This document shows positions 10,069 through 18,144 of a stretch of 47,607 bases of DNA, in pieces. The notes below the pieces were generated by a model. The model was given only the letters and a program-made list of their open reading frames with translations, ran no database searches and was not told the DNA's origin. This DNA is from Cohnella thermotolerans DSM 17683 (lineage in GTDB: Bacteria; Bacillota; Bacilli; Paenibacillales; Paenibacillaceae): NCBI RefSeq assembly GCF_000429825.1, contig NZ_AUCP01000053.1, positions 1 to 47,607 of the forward strand, written 5' to 3'. Made by a program: the position numbers and the translations under genes. Numbering within the stretch: position 1 is the first letter of the stretch; the number at the start of each line of letters is the position of its first letter.

Positions 10069-11123
10069 ACCCGGACGTAAGCGTGATCGTGCCCATTTAC
10101 AATGCGGAAGACTACATGCCCAGATGCCTCGATTCCCTCAGCCGGCAGACGCTTCGCCGGATGGAGATTCTGCTCGTCGTCGACGGGAAGTCCAGCACGA
10201 AGAGCCGCGACATCGCGGCCGAATACTGTCGGGCTAACGATCGGATGCGGCTGCTTGACGAGGGCGCATGCGGAGCGAGCGCCGTCCGGAATGTCGGTCT
10301 GCGCCATGCCCGAGGCGAGTACGTCGGATTCGTCGATTCGGACGATTACGTCAGGCCGGAGATGTTCGCGGATCTGTACGCATTCGCTTCCGGGCACGGG
10401 CTTGATATTGCCGTCAGCGGCATCTGGAGAGACCATGCCGAGTCCCAGCCGCTGCAATCCTTCCTGATGTATGCGGAAGAAGTCACTCGCCTGCCGGATC
10501 TGTCACGGTGCGAGTTCATGTACAAGTGGGTTTTGTCCACGCAGGCGAACCCTGTCTGGAACAAGCTGTACCGCAGGGAGCTTCTGCTTCGGAACGAGAT
10601 CCGGTTCGACGAGTCGGTCCGGATGGCCGAAGACGCCGTGTTCAACGCACGCTGCTTCTCGGAGGCCGCATCCGCAGGTTCCGTAAACCGTGCGTACTAC
10701 GTCTACTTTAACCGTCCAGGTTCGCAAATGTATTCGATCGATACGCAGAATACCTTATGCGACTTTCAACAGCGATGGGATGTGTTCCGCAATTGCGCCG
10801 GCCGCATTCCCGAAGGAGATCGCTTGCTCGCCGTGACTTCGCTTCGCCTGATCGCCAATGCGGTGTTCTTCTTCAAAGTTCGCAATCGTCCTTTGGATGA
10901 AGCCTGCGCATTCGCCGAACAATTAATCGACGCTTTGGGCATGCAGTCTTATCTGGATATCGCGCTGCTTCCCGGCGTCCTGGACGCTTTCGCCGTGGCG
11001 TCGCATATGGACGAGACCGCTCTAGCGAACTTCCGTAAATTCGCCGAAGCGGCCGCCGCGGGAAGATCGAAGCTGCTCGAATGGCAGACGTACTATCAAT
11101 ACGTAATCGAAAAGAAGGGCTGA
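10065..11123 (+). CDS. Family 2 glycosyltransferase
   Basis: A 352-residue GT2 enzyme beginning VSVIVPIYNAEDYMPRCLDS, with YVGFVDSDDYVRPEMF at the metal site and RMAEDAVFNARCF as the ED motif. The frame extends upstream, but ATG 10065 overlaps the preceding TGA and starts at the conserved N-terminus. It resembles its upstream neighbour in architecture, suggesting duplication followed by divergence. It presumably adds a consecutive sugar of the same glycan. Confidence 0.86.
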   Translation: MNPDVSVIVPIYNAEDYMPRCLDSLSRQTLRRMEILLVVDGKSSTKSRDIAAEYCRANDRMRLLDEGACGASAVRNVGLRHARGEYVGFVDSDDYVRPEMFADLYAFASGHGLDIAVSGIWRDHAESQPLQSFLMYAEEVTRLPDLSRCEFMYKWVLSTQANPVWNKLYRRELLLRNEIRFDESVRMAEDAVFNARCFSEAASAGSVNRAYYVYFNRPGSQMYSIDTQNTLCDFQQRWDVFRNCAGRIPEGDRLLAVTSLRLIANAVFFFKVRNRPLDEACAFAEQLIDALGMQSYLDIALLPGVLDAFAVASHMDETALANFRKFAEAAAAGRSKLLEWQTYYQYVIEKKG

Positions 11124-11125
11124 CC

Positions 11126-11848
11126 GTGAAATATGCGCTAGTGACCGGATCGACCGCCGGTATCGGACTCGCCATCGCCAAGAAATTGCTGGAGGAAGGC
11201 TGCTTCGTCTTTGCCAACTTCGCCCATAATGAGCAGAATGCGCGGATGGCGGCGGAGTTCTTCGCTTCCGCCAGCGACAACTATCGCATCATCCGGGCTG
11301 ACATGTCCGCCTTGGAAGGCGTGAACGCGCTGTGCGACAGTGTGATCGCGCAATGCCCGAGATTGGACTTTCTTGTCCTTAATAGCTATGCTACGGACAA
11401 AACGGACTTCCGCTTCGTGACGCCCGAGAAGTGGCAGCACGTCATGGACTGCAACGTCAACATGCCTTTTTTCACAATGCAACGCTTGTACGACCATATG
11501 AGCGAGGACGGTTCCGTCGCATGCATCGGCGCCATGATGGGCATTCATCCGCATGCCATCTCCATTAGCTACGGCGTGTCCAAAGCCGCGCTGCATATGC
11601 TGTGCCAAAGCATGGTCAAGGTGTATGCGCAGAAGCGCGTGAGGATCAACGCGATCTGCCCGGGTTTCGTCGAGACGCCGGCGCAGCTAGACAAAGCTCC
11701 CGATCACCGCAAGCGAATCGAAAACAGAATCGCGCTGCGGCGATTCGCGCAACCGGAAGAGATCGCTAATTTCTGTTATAGTGTGTTAACGAACACCTAC
11801 ATGAACGGGGCTGTTATTCCGGTCAGCGGTGGATATGACATGGCCTAA
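11126..11848 (+). CDS. Divergent short-chain dehydrogenase/reductase
   Basis: A 240-residue SDR-fold protein. The cofactor loop TGSTAGIG is at residues 7-14 and the catalytic pair appears as YGVSKAAL; RINAICPGFVETP is the usual SDR segment. GTG 11126 follows the upstream TGA by two bases and is the conserved N-terminus. Oddities: the position 13 residues before the catalytic Tyr, normally Ser, reads Ala (IGAMMG), and the usual NNAG reads LNSYAT. It may be a sugar-modifying oxidoreductase with altered chemistry or a non-catalytic member. It is embedded in the glycan operon. Confidence 0.8.
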   Translation: MKYALVTGSTAGIGLAIAKKLLEEGCFVFANFAHNEQNARMAAEFFASASDNYRIIRADMSALEGVNALCDSVIAQCPRLDFLVLNSYATDKTDFRFVTPEKWQHVMDCNVNMPFFTMQRLYDHMSEDGSVACIGAMMGIHPHAISISYGVSKAALHMLCQSMVKVYAQKRVRINAICPGFVETPAQLDKAPDHRKRIENRIALRRFAQPEEIANFCYSVLTNTYMNGAVIPVSGGYDMA

Positions 11849-11861
11849 TCTGGAGGACGAC

Positions 11862-13772
11862 ATGACGAAATTGCTCTCCCTTTGTATGATAGTCAAGAAC
11901 GAGGAAAAAGTGCTCGACCGATGCCTCACCAGCGTTCAGGGACTGGTGGACGAGATCGTTATCGTCGATACCGGTTCGACCGACCGTACGAGAGAGATTG
12001 CGAGGAAGTATACCGATCAGGTGATTGATTATGCATGGAAAAACGATTTTGCAGACGCCCGCAACGTCTCTCTTCGCCACGCCTCCGGCCGCTGGATACT
12101 GGTACTGGATGCGGACGAATACGTGCAGCCGCACGGACACGAGGAGCTTCGCCGGTTGCTGAGCGAACGTTCCGCGTCAAGCAATATCTGCTATCTGCTG
12201 AAGATCATGAACATGATGGGCAAGGAGTCCAGCGGGCAAGTCCACTTCATGGAGTCGCAGGGCGCGCGCCTGTTCATCAATTCGCTCGGTATCCACTACG
12301 AGGAGCCGATTCACGAGCAGCTTCGTTCCAGAGACGGCCCCATCGCCTTCGAAGCGCTGTCGTTCTCCATCTTCCATTCCGGCTACACGAACGAAGTCGT
12401 CTCCGAGAAGCAGAAGACCAAGCGCAATCTGGACATCCTGGAGAAACTTAAGACCCCTCAGCGATTGAAGCAGCCCTATTACTGCTATGTCTTGGGCAAC
12501 GAGTATGCGAACGGCCAGAACGATGCCGAAGCATTGCGCTATTATCGCATGTCCTATGCCCGATCGAAGCCGGGCGACGCTTGGTATGTCCACCTTCTCG
12601 ACCGGTTTCTGACGGTGTTGATCAAGCTGAACATGCACGGGGAAGCTTATCGGCTCGCTACCGAAGCCCGCAGCCGGCGGCCTGACGTCGTTGATTACCA
12701 TTGCCTTAGCGGCATTATTCTGGAGCATTACGGATTGTTCCGCGAGGCTGCCGCTTGCTTCGAAGAATGCCTGAACATCGCCGACCGATGCGAAACCGCC
12801 AACAAACCCTACTGGCTCGTTCAGACCAATTACGGACGCATCATCCCTCACCAGATGCTGGCCGAGATCGCACGCAAACGGGGAGATCTCCACCAGATGG
12901 TGCATCATCTGACCAAGACGATACAAGTTCAGCGCAACCATTACGGTGTCCTCCGCCAGCTCATGCTCTATCTGACCTTGTTCGACAGTCCGCAATCGGT
13001 AAGTGCGTTCGTCGAGAAATTATTCCCGCTGAACGAACCGATCCATGCGCTGCTCCTTCTAAAAGTCTCGATGTCCGTGGGCAATCGGGAGTTGGCAATT
13101 CGCTACCGCGCAAAATGCGAAGAAGCAGCCGTGCCCTTGTCGAATACGGACCGGTTGATCTACGATCTGTTGCTCCATCAACCGTCCCAAGTCATGCCTT
13201 CGGAGGAAGACGGCTTTCCAGCCGATCTGGCCCTTATGGCTACCGTCGTCTATCAAGACGACCGGTACCTTCAATCGTTATCGGCCGAAGCCGAACTTCT
13301 GGCTCTCGGCCGCGAGTTGATGCGAATCGTTCGGGACAACGACGATTCGGAAGTCGCCCAGGCTCCGCCACCGGCGCTTCAAGATTTGCTGCTCCGCCTG
13401 CTGATGAACGGGTATGACGAACTGTACGATCGAATTCTGCAACGGTGGCTTCAGCCAGACTTCCTCAATTCGTTCGCTGTCAAGCTTGCGGACTCCGGCC
13501 GCGGCGATCTGGCGATGAATTATTTCAGCCTGGCGCTCGACAATCAAGTGCTGTCCGGTGAAGGGTATAAGTTTGTCGGCCACTACCTGCTGTTGCAGAA
13601 CGAGCTGGAGCAAGGAATGCAATTTTTGCGAACAGCGCTCGAACTGGCACCGACCGAGGATTTGATCGGGATCGCCAAGACTTCAACCGGCGTGCTGCTG
13701 CCATCTTATCGCGAGTTTCTGGCGGAATATTTGAAGCGCTTCCCCGAGGCCAAATCCCTTCCGTTGTCCTGA
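11862..13772 (+). CDS. GT2 glycosyltransferase with long TPR-like C-terminus
   Basis: A 636-residue protein. The start ATG 11862 is set by GGAGG seven bases upstream (11851-11855). Residues 1-230 are a WaaE/KdtX-like GT2 domain: LSLCMIVKNEEKVLDRCL, EIVIVDTGSTDRT, and ILVLDADEYVQ at the metal site. The rest is a helical, TPR-like solenoid (YYRMSYARSKPGDAWYVHLL, CLSGIILEHYGLFREAAACF). This GT2-TPR plan recurs in the gene beside flagellin at 20,049, and such enzymes are common next to flagellin genes in Paenibacillaceae. It is last in the operon, followed by a strong terminator. Confidence 0.83.
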   Translation: MTKLLSLCMIVKNEEKVLDRCLTSVQGLVDEIVIVDTGSTDRTREIARKYTDQVIDYAWKNDFADARNVSLRHASGRWILVLDADEYVQPHGHEELRRLLSERSASSNICYLLKIMNMMGKESSGQVHFMESQGARLFINSLGIHYEEPIHEQLRSRDGPIAFEALSFSIFHSGYTNEVVSEKQKTKRNLDILEKLKTPQRLKQPYYCYVLGNEYANGQNDAEALRYYRMSYARSKPGDAWYVHLLDRFLTVLIKLNMHGEAYRLATEARSRRPDVVDYHCLSGIILEHYGLFREAAACFEECLNIADRCETANKPYWLVQTNYGRIIPHQMLAEIARKRGDLHQMVHHLTKTIQVQRNHYGVLRQLMLYLTLFDSPQSVSAFVEKLFPLNEPIHALLLLKVSMSVGNRELAIRYRAKCEEAAVPLSNTDRLIYDLLLHQPSQVMPSEEDGFPADLALMATVVYQDDRYLQSLSAEAELLALGRELMRIVRDNDDSEVAQAPPPALQDLLLRLLMNGYDELYDRILQRWLQPDFLNSFAVKLADSGRGDLAMNYFSLALDNQVLSGEGYKFVGHYLLLQNELEQGMQFLRTALELAPTEDLIGIAKTSTGVLLPSYREFLAEYLKRFPEAKSLPLS

Positions 13773-13774
13773 AC

Positions 13775-13809
13775 AAAGAAGGTCCCGTAACGATGACGGG
13801 ACCTTCTTT
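13775..13809. terminator. Bidirectional intrinsic terminator
   Basis: A perfect 14-bp inverted repeat (13775-13788 with 13796-13809) around a 7-base loop, with A-rich and T-rich outer edges. It lies between two convergent genes and begins three bases after the glycosyltransferase stop, so it can end transcription from both sides. Confidence 0.9.
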
Positions 13810-13818
13810 ATCGTCTTC

Positions 13819-16746
13819 TTATTGGTAAGTAAAGCTCATCGTATTGCTCTCTTGGCCGTTGGGATTGACAATCTTGATGGTCACCGTCGATCCCTTCGTC
13901 CCTGCGGGAGTTTGAATGAGAATTCTCTTGTTGCTGTAGAATTTATAGAGCCTGCCTTCGACGTCGCCGAAATAAATTTTCAGACCGTTGACAAAGTTGG
14001 CACCGTCGATATAGATGAAATCTCCTCCCGCAGCATTGCCGGAAGTGGCGCTCATCTTCGTTATAACCGGTGCGAGCACGGGGGGCGGAGCATCGTACGT
14101 GTACGTTCCGGTCGCGGCATTACCATTGGGTAAAGTGATCACGAACGGAACCGCTCCCGAAGTTGACGATGAAGGCGTCGTGATCAATATTCTCGTAGTC
14201 CCGTAATACGTCATAATCGGCACATTCTGCCCGTTAAAGGTGACGGTCATGTCCGGATCGAAGTTAGCGCCGCTCACATATACTTGGGTTCCTCCCGACA
14301 TCGGACCGTGATCCGGCGACAAACCAGTGATGACGGGCGTAAGAGCGTTATACGTATACCCGCCAACCAGCAAGCCCTCCTGTGCGTCCGGATTGACGAT
14401 TCTCACGTCTACCGTTCCGGCCTGATTGTTGGCAGGAGCGATGACCAGCAATCTGGAACTCGAATAATAGGTATTCACGACAGCTTCCTGAGTGCCGAAA
14501 TAGACCTTCAAGCCTCTCATAAATCCGGTTCCGTTAATGTACACTTGCGTTCCGCCGGAAGTCGGTCCGTTATTCGGCGATAACGACGTGACCGTCGGCG
14601 CCGGCGGAGGAGGCGGCGTCGTATACGTGAATGCGCCTGTCTTCGTTCCTTCCTTGCCGTCCGGGTTCACAACCCGAACATCAACAACTCCTGGAGAAGC
14701 TACCGCCGGACTGACAACAAGCATCCGGCTCGCAGAATAGACCTTCAAGACTTGCGCTTCAGCGGTTCCGAAGTAGAGCTTCAAGCCCGCTTGAAAGCCC
14801 GTCCCGTCAATGTAGATCTGGTCACCGCCGGCAATGAGCCCCGACGTAAGGCTTAACTTCGTAATGGTCGGATCGGGCAACACCGGAGGAGCCGAATAGA
14901 TGAAGGCATCCTGCTTCGTCACCGTCTCACCGTCCGGATTCGTCAGCCTCAAACTTACGGGGCCGGATTGCGACGAGGGCGGAGACATGACGAGAATCCG
15001 TGTCTCGTTATAATAGGTGGTGACCGGAACGCTCGTGTTGCCGAAGGTTACTTGTACGTTGCTGTCAATCTTGTCCCCGCTAATGTATACCGCGGTTCCG
15101 CCTTGCATCGGCCCTTCCGCAGGGCTTACCGAAGTGATGGTCAGAACTTTCTCGGGCGGCTTGTTGTAAGTGTAGCCTCCCGTGACGGTAGTCGACGTTC
15201 CATCCGGATTCGTCAAGACAACGTCTACCGGGCCCGCTTGCGCTCCGGTAGGCACGATTACCGTCGCATAAGTGGCGCCGTTGTTGGTTTTAACCGTCGC
15301 GGGCTGATTGCCGATCGTAACCGTCATGCCCTTCATGAAATATTGGCCCCAGAGTTCGACGACATTCCCTCCGGCGAGATCACCGTTGTTAGGCGTAATG
15401 GAGGTTACGATCGGATCCGTCATGTACTGGTATTGTCCCGTGGCGAACTGTCCGTCCGGATTCCTCACCGTGACGGTTGCCATACCTTGCGAACCTTTGG
15501 GGACTGTTGCCGTTATTTGCGTATCGCTCACGACTTGAATGTTCGTGGCCGGAACATTGATGAATTCAACCGTCGCGTTCGGCCGGAAGTATTGGCCGGT
15601 AATGGTCACCGTATTGCCGCCGTTCGGATGCCCGCTCGGTTCGACGATCGACGTGATGACGGGAGCGGGGAACACCACGGACAGGTTTACACTGGGGATC
15701 GCCTTCGTGCGGTTCGCTCCGGCATAATCCTTGTAGCTGATGGAAGAATCCACGGTCGACACCGGAAGCGCCCCCGTCTTGTTCTTGTCCTTCGGGCGAA
15801 TTTTGTAGGTGAACGTCAACGTCTTGTCCTTCAGTTCGTTAAAGGTCCAGGTGAGCGTATTCCCTGTGACCGTCGGCTTCGGAATGTTGTCGTCATAAGA
15901 ACCCGGCACAATCTCGAAATCCGGCGACACGATATCGTTCACTTGTACGTCGAAAGCGCTCGCCAGTCCGATCTCCTTCACGATAGCCGCATAAATGTCG
16001 CTCAAACCTGTTGATCCGAGCACGAAATGGTGGTGGTCGGCCGTCGTCGCCATTTCTTTCAGCAAGATATTAGGTCCGCTAGTATTGGGATCGTCGGTTT
16101 GCTTCAAAAGTGCGATTGTGTAAAAGATGATGCCTGCATCCTTCGCTTCCATCGCTTTGGACTTGGCATAGCCGTAAGGGTCGTTCGTCGGATAGGTAGC
16201 ATCACCATCCGTCAGCAGAATAATGACCGGTTGCGCCTCCGGCCGGTGGTTTGCCAACAGATCCATCGCCTTCTGAATGGCATCCCCTGTCGAAGTCGAT
16301 CCATTAGCTTGAATGGTGTCAATGTAGTTTTTGGCGGCAGTCTTGTCCGTCGTCAGATCGAAGCTGCCGATTTGGTTGATGCTGGAAAAGTCGACAATGC
16401 CGACGCGGTGTTTTGTCATGTCCATCAAATCAATGAAACCCTTGGCCGCTTCTTTCGCGTTGGTCATTTTGTCTTCGCCATTGTTATAGGCCGGGGCCAT
16501 ACTGCCGGACTTATCGATGACCAATATAACGTCATTCGGCACGATTACGTTAACCGGAGGCGTGCCCTTAATAGAGAGAGAGACCGTCGCCTCTTGTTCG
16601 GTCGTGATTTTCGTCGGATTAACCGATTTCGTAACACTTACATAATCGCTAGTTGCAGCGGATGCATTCCTCCCCGGGGAGAATAGGCCACTCGCCGCGA
16701 TGATGAACGCCAAGAAAAACATCATCCAAGACTTGTTCTTTCTCAC
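13819..16746 (-). CDS. Secreted von Willebrand A protein with seven IPT/TIG repeats
   Basis: A 975-residue exported protein. GTG 16746 is chosen because AGGAGGGG lies just upstream and the product then starts with a signal peptide: RKNKSW, a hydrophobic core MMFFLAFIIAASGLF and a cut after NASAA. Residues 70-250 form a VWA domain with an intact MIDAS motif (DKSGSM, later LLTDGDA). A beta-sandwich spacer follows, then seven IPT/TIG Ig-like repeats of about 85 residues to the C-terminus, each starting like ITSVSPAEGPMQGGTAVYI. No LPXTG, SLH or transmembrane anchor is visible. It is probably an adhesin or matrix protein. It follows the flagellar genes but is separated from them by a hairpin. Confidence 0.88.
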   Translation of the reverse strand: MRKNKSWMMFFLAFIIAASGLFSPGRNASAATSDYVSVTKSVNPTKITTEQEATVSLSIKGTPPVNVIVPNDVILVIDKSGSMAPAYNNGEDKMTNAKEAAKGFIDLMDMTKHRVGIVDFSSINQIGSFDLTTDKTAAKNYIDTIQANGSTSTGDAIQKAMDLLANHRPEAQPVIILLTDGDATYPTNDPYGYAKSKAMEAKDAGIIFYTIALLKQTDDPNTSGPNILLKEMATTADHHHFVLGSTGLSDIYAAIVKEIGLASAFDVQVNDIVSPDFEIVPGSYDDNIPKPTVTGNTLTWTFNELKDKTLTFTYKIRPKDKNKTGALPVSTVDSSISYKDYAGANRTKAIPSVNLSVVFPAPVITSIVEPSGHPNGGNTVTITGQYFRPNATVEFINVPATNIQVVSDTQITATVPKGSQGMATVTVRNPDGQFATGQYQYMTDPIVTSITPNNGDLAGGNVVELWGQYFMKGMTVTIGNQPATVKTNNGATYATVIVPTGAQAGPVDVVLTNPDGTSTTVTGGYTYNKPPEKVLTITSVSPAEGPMQGGTAVYISGDKIDSNVQVTFGNTSVPVTTYYNETRILVMSPPSSQSGPVSLRLTNPDGETVTKQDAFIYSAPPVLPDPTITKLSLTSGLIAGGDQIYIDGTGFQAGLKLYFGTAEAQVLKVYSASRMLVVSPAVASPGVVDVRVVNPDGKEGTKTGAFTYTTPPPPPAPTVTSLSPNNGPTSGGTQVYINGTGFMRGLKVYFGTQEAVVNTYYSSSRLLVIAPANNQAGTVDVRIVNPDAQEGLLVGGYTYNALTPVITGLSPDHGPMSGGTQVYVSGANFDPDMTVTFNGQNVPIMTYYGTTRILITTPSSSTSGAVPFVITLPNGNAATGTYTYDAPPPVLAPVITKMSATSGNAAGGDFIYIDGANFVNGLKIYFGDVEGRLYKFYSNKRILIQTPAGTKGSTVTIKIVNPNGQESNTMSFTYQ

Positions 16747-16772
16747 ATATACCCCTCCTGCGACATTATCAT

Positions 16773-16803
16773 AAAAAAAGCAATAGTACGAATGCACTAT
16801 TGC
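16773..16803 (-). terminator. Intrinsic terminator between the fliT-like gene and the VWA-TIG gene
   Basis: On the minus strand an 8-bp stem (16803-16796 with 16787-16780) is followed by seven T residues. A second hairpin (stem 16820-16825 with 16807-16812) lies just upstream. It can end the fliD-flaG-fliS-fliT transcript. It also lies only 26 bases before the GTG of the VWA-TIG gene, so it may instead be a leader attenuator for that gene. I could not match the leader to a known riboswitch class. Confidence 0.75.
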
Positions 16804-16903
16804 CTTGTTGCCACAAATGGGCAACCTGGCGATCTTTCTCATACCGCGGTACAATAAAGATTCATGCCTTTTGCAATTCTGTATTTCTAATCTTCTGCCT
16901 TTT

Positions 16904-17287
16904 TTATCTCTGATTGTCGATGAAAAAGCCGGATGGAGAGGATATTTCCCCTGAATATGACGAATGAATCCGACGCGAAACTGCAAACTTCTGAAGTTGG
17001 CTGCGAAGTTCGCCGGCTACTCGTTGAAGCTTGCTCTGAATGAGGTTCTCTAGTTCACGGCACTCCGAGCAAAGATCATGAAATTCCTGTGGAAGAGGAT
17101 TTAAATCATGAACGGATAACGTTCGATCGATAGCTTCACTAAGCTTCAATTTAACTTCTTGCAAACGATGCAACGTTTGATCGACTTCTGTACTCCCTTC
17201 ACCTTCCAAAGGCAGCGCTATGATGGACAGGCTCGCTTCTTTGAACTCCTTTATGAACTCTAGAGCTTTTACATGGTACTCATTCAT
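16904..17287 (-). CDS. fliT: FliT-like flagellar chaperone
   Basis: A 127-residue, almost wholly helical protein. Sequence identity to FliT is not obvious, and the call depends on position: ATG 17287 overlaps the fliS stop (ATGA), in the place of fliT/yvzB-type genes after fliS in Bacillales. Helical stretches such as LHRLQEVKLKLSEAIDRTL and RELENLIQSKLQRVAGELR suit a small export chaperone, which in known systems binds FliD and holds it for secretion. Confidence 0.6.
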   Translation of the reverse strand: MNEYHVKALEFIKEFKEASLSIIALPLEGEGSTEVDQTLHRLQEVKLKLSEAIDRTLSVHDLNPLPQEFHDLCSECRELENLIQSKLQRVAGELRSQLQKFAVSRRIHSSYSGEISSPSGFFIDNQR

Positions 17288-17667
17288 GAAGTGGCCTGCC
17301 CGCTCTTCACCTGCTTGACCGCTTGTGCCCAAGTATCTCGCAATTCGGTCATCAAACCTATGCATGTACGAATCGACTCCGCGTCCATATGGAGGTTTGC
17401 ATGAATAAGCTGACTCCGTATGAAATCATATAGACTGAACAAGTTGGCCGATATTTCATAATTCATATTAAGAGTCGATTGAAGTTCTTCCAAAATGTTC
17501 TGAGCCTTTATGATGTTCAGATGCTTGTTTGCCGCATCCTTCGCTTCGATGCCTGCAAGAGCCAGCTTTAAAAAGCGGATGCAGCCGTTATACAGCATTA
17601 ATGTCAATTCGCCCGGTGACGCTGTCTGAACCTGCATCATCAAGTATTGATCTTGAGGAGTAATCAT
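17284..17667 (-). CDS. fliS: Flagellin export chaperone FliS
   Basis: A 127-residue four-helix protein with the FliS hallmarks QDQYLMMQVQTASPGELTLM and LYNGCIRFLKLALAGIEAKD near the N-terminus, and NLFSLYDFIRSQLIHANLH in the middle. FliS binds the C-terminus of flagellin in the cytosol and keeps it export-ready; in Bacillus it also affects the FliW-CsrA circuit. It starts 6 bases after the flaG stop. Confidence 0.94.
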   Translation of the reverse strand: MITPQDQYLMMQVQTASPGELTLMLYNGCIRFLKLALAGIEAKDAANKHLNIIKAQNILEELQSTLNMNYEISANLFSLYDFIRSQLIHANLHMDAESIRTCIGLMTELRDTWAQAVKQVKSGQATS

Positions 17668-17673
17668 GCTGCC

Positions 17674-18048
17674 TCACCTCTTCTCGTCAATAAGCGCTCC
17701 TGCTGCCAACTGTTGTAATTTCTCAACCAGATCTATGATCTTCTCTGAAGGAATTTCGGTAATAACCTCGTTTGTATCTTTATTAACGACTTGAACGATG
17801 ATTTGACTGGAGTTTTCATGTTGCTTGTAATGAAATTCTGTAGGGGTACCTTGCACCGATTTGTTCGCCTTCTCGATGGCTTCCAACACAGCCTTCTCCG
17901 ATACCGTCAGAATGTCATACTTTTCGCGATCTTTCAACTCAAAGAAGGTCCCGGCAACCTTAATGAGGTCATCCGCTTTCGACGAATCGGCCGGAGACGA
18001 CATAGGCGCGCTAACATTCGACATGGTTCTTACTGTTTGCAATTCCAT
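17674..18048 (-). CDS. flaG: FlaG family protein
   Basis: A 124-residue protein with the FlaG domain in the C-terminal half: FHYKQHENSSQIIVQVVNKD and NEVITEIPSEKIIDLVEKLQQ. FlaG proteins affect filament length and are usually encoded next to fliD, as here. The N-terminal half is low in pattern and probably disordered. It lies between fliD and fliS in one transcription unit. Confidence 0.92.
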   Translation of the reverse strand: MELQTVRTMSNVSAPMSSPADSSKADDLIKVAGTFFELKDREKYDILTVSEKAVLEAIEKANKSVQGTPTEFHYKQHENSSQIIVQVVNKDTNEVITEIPSEKIIDLVEKLQQLAAGALIDEKR

Positions 18049-18144
18049 TGATCCTCAGCTCCCTTCCCCAGATGAGATCTAACCATGTCATGTTGAAGCG
18101 ACCCTAGTTGCGCTTGGTTGTCTCCTGGGCCTATTAAATTTGGG

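Noticed and set aside
12177..12995. A 272-codon minus-strand frame over the GT2-TPR gene
   Set aside because: No domain or start signal; the plus strand codes for a good GT2-TPR protein.
14968..16014. A 348-codon plus-strand frame opposite the VWA-TIG gene
   Set aside because: The protein on the other strand has clear VWA and TIG repeats; the antisense frame is Arg-rich and repetitive as expected from a shadow.
16773..16860. A c-di-GMP (GEMM) riboswitch in the leader of the VWA-TIG gene
   Set aside because: The conserved core segments of that riboswitch are not present, although hairpins and a terminator are.
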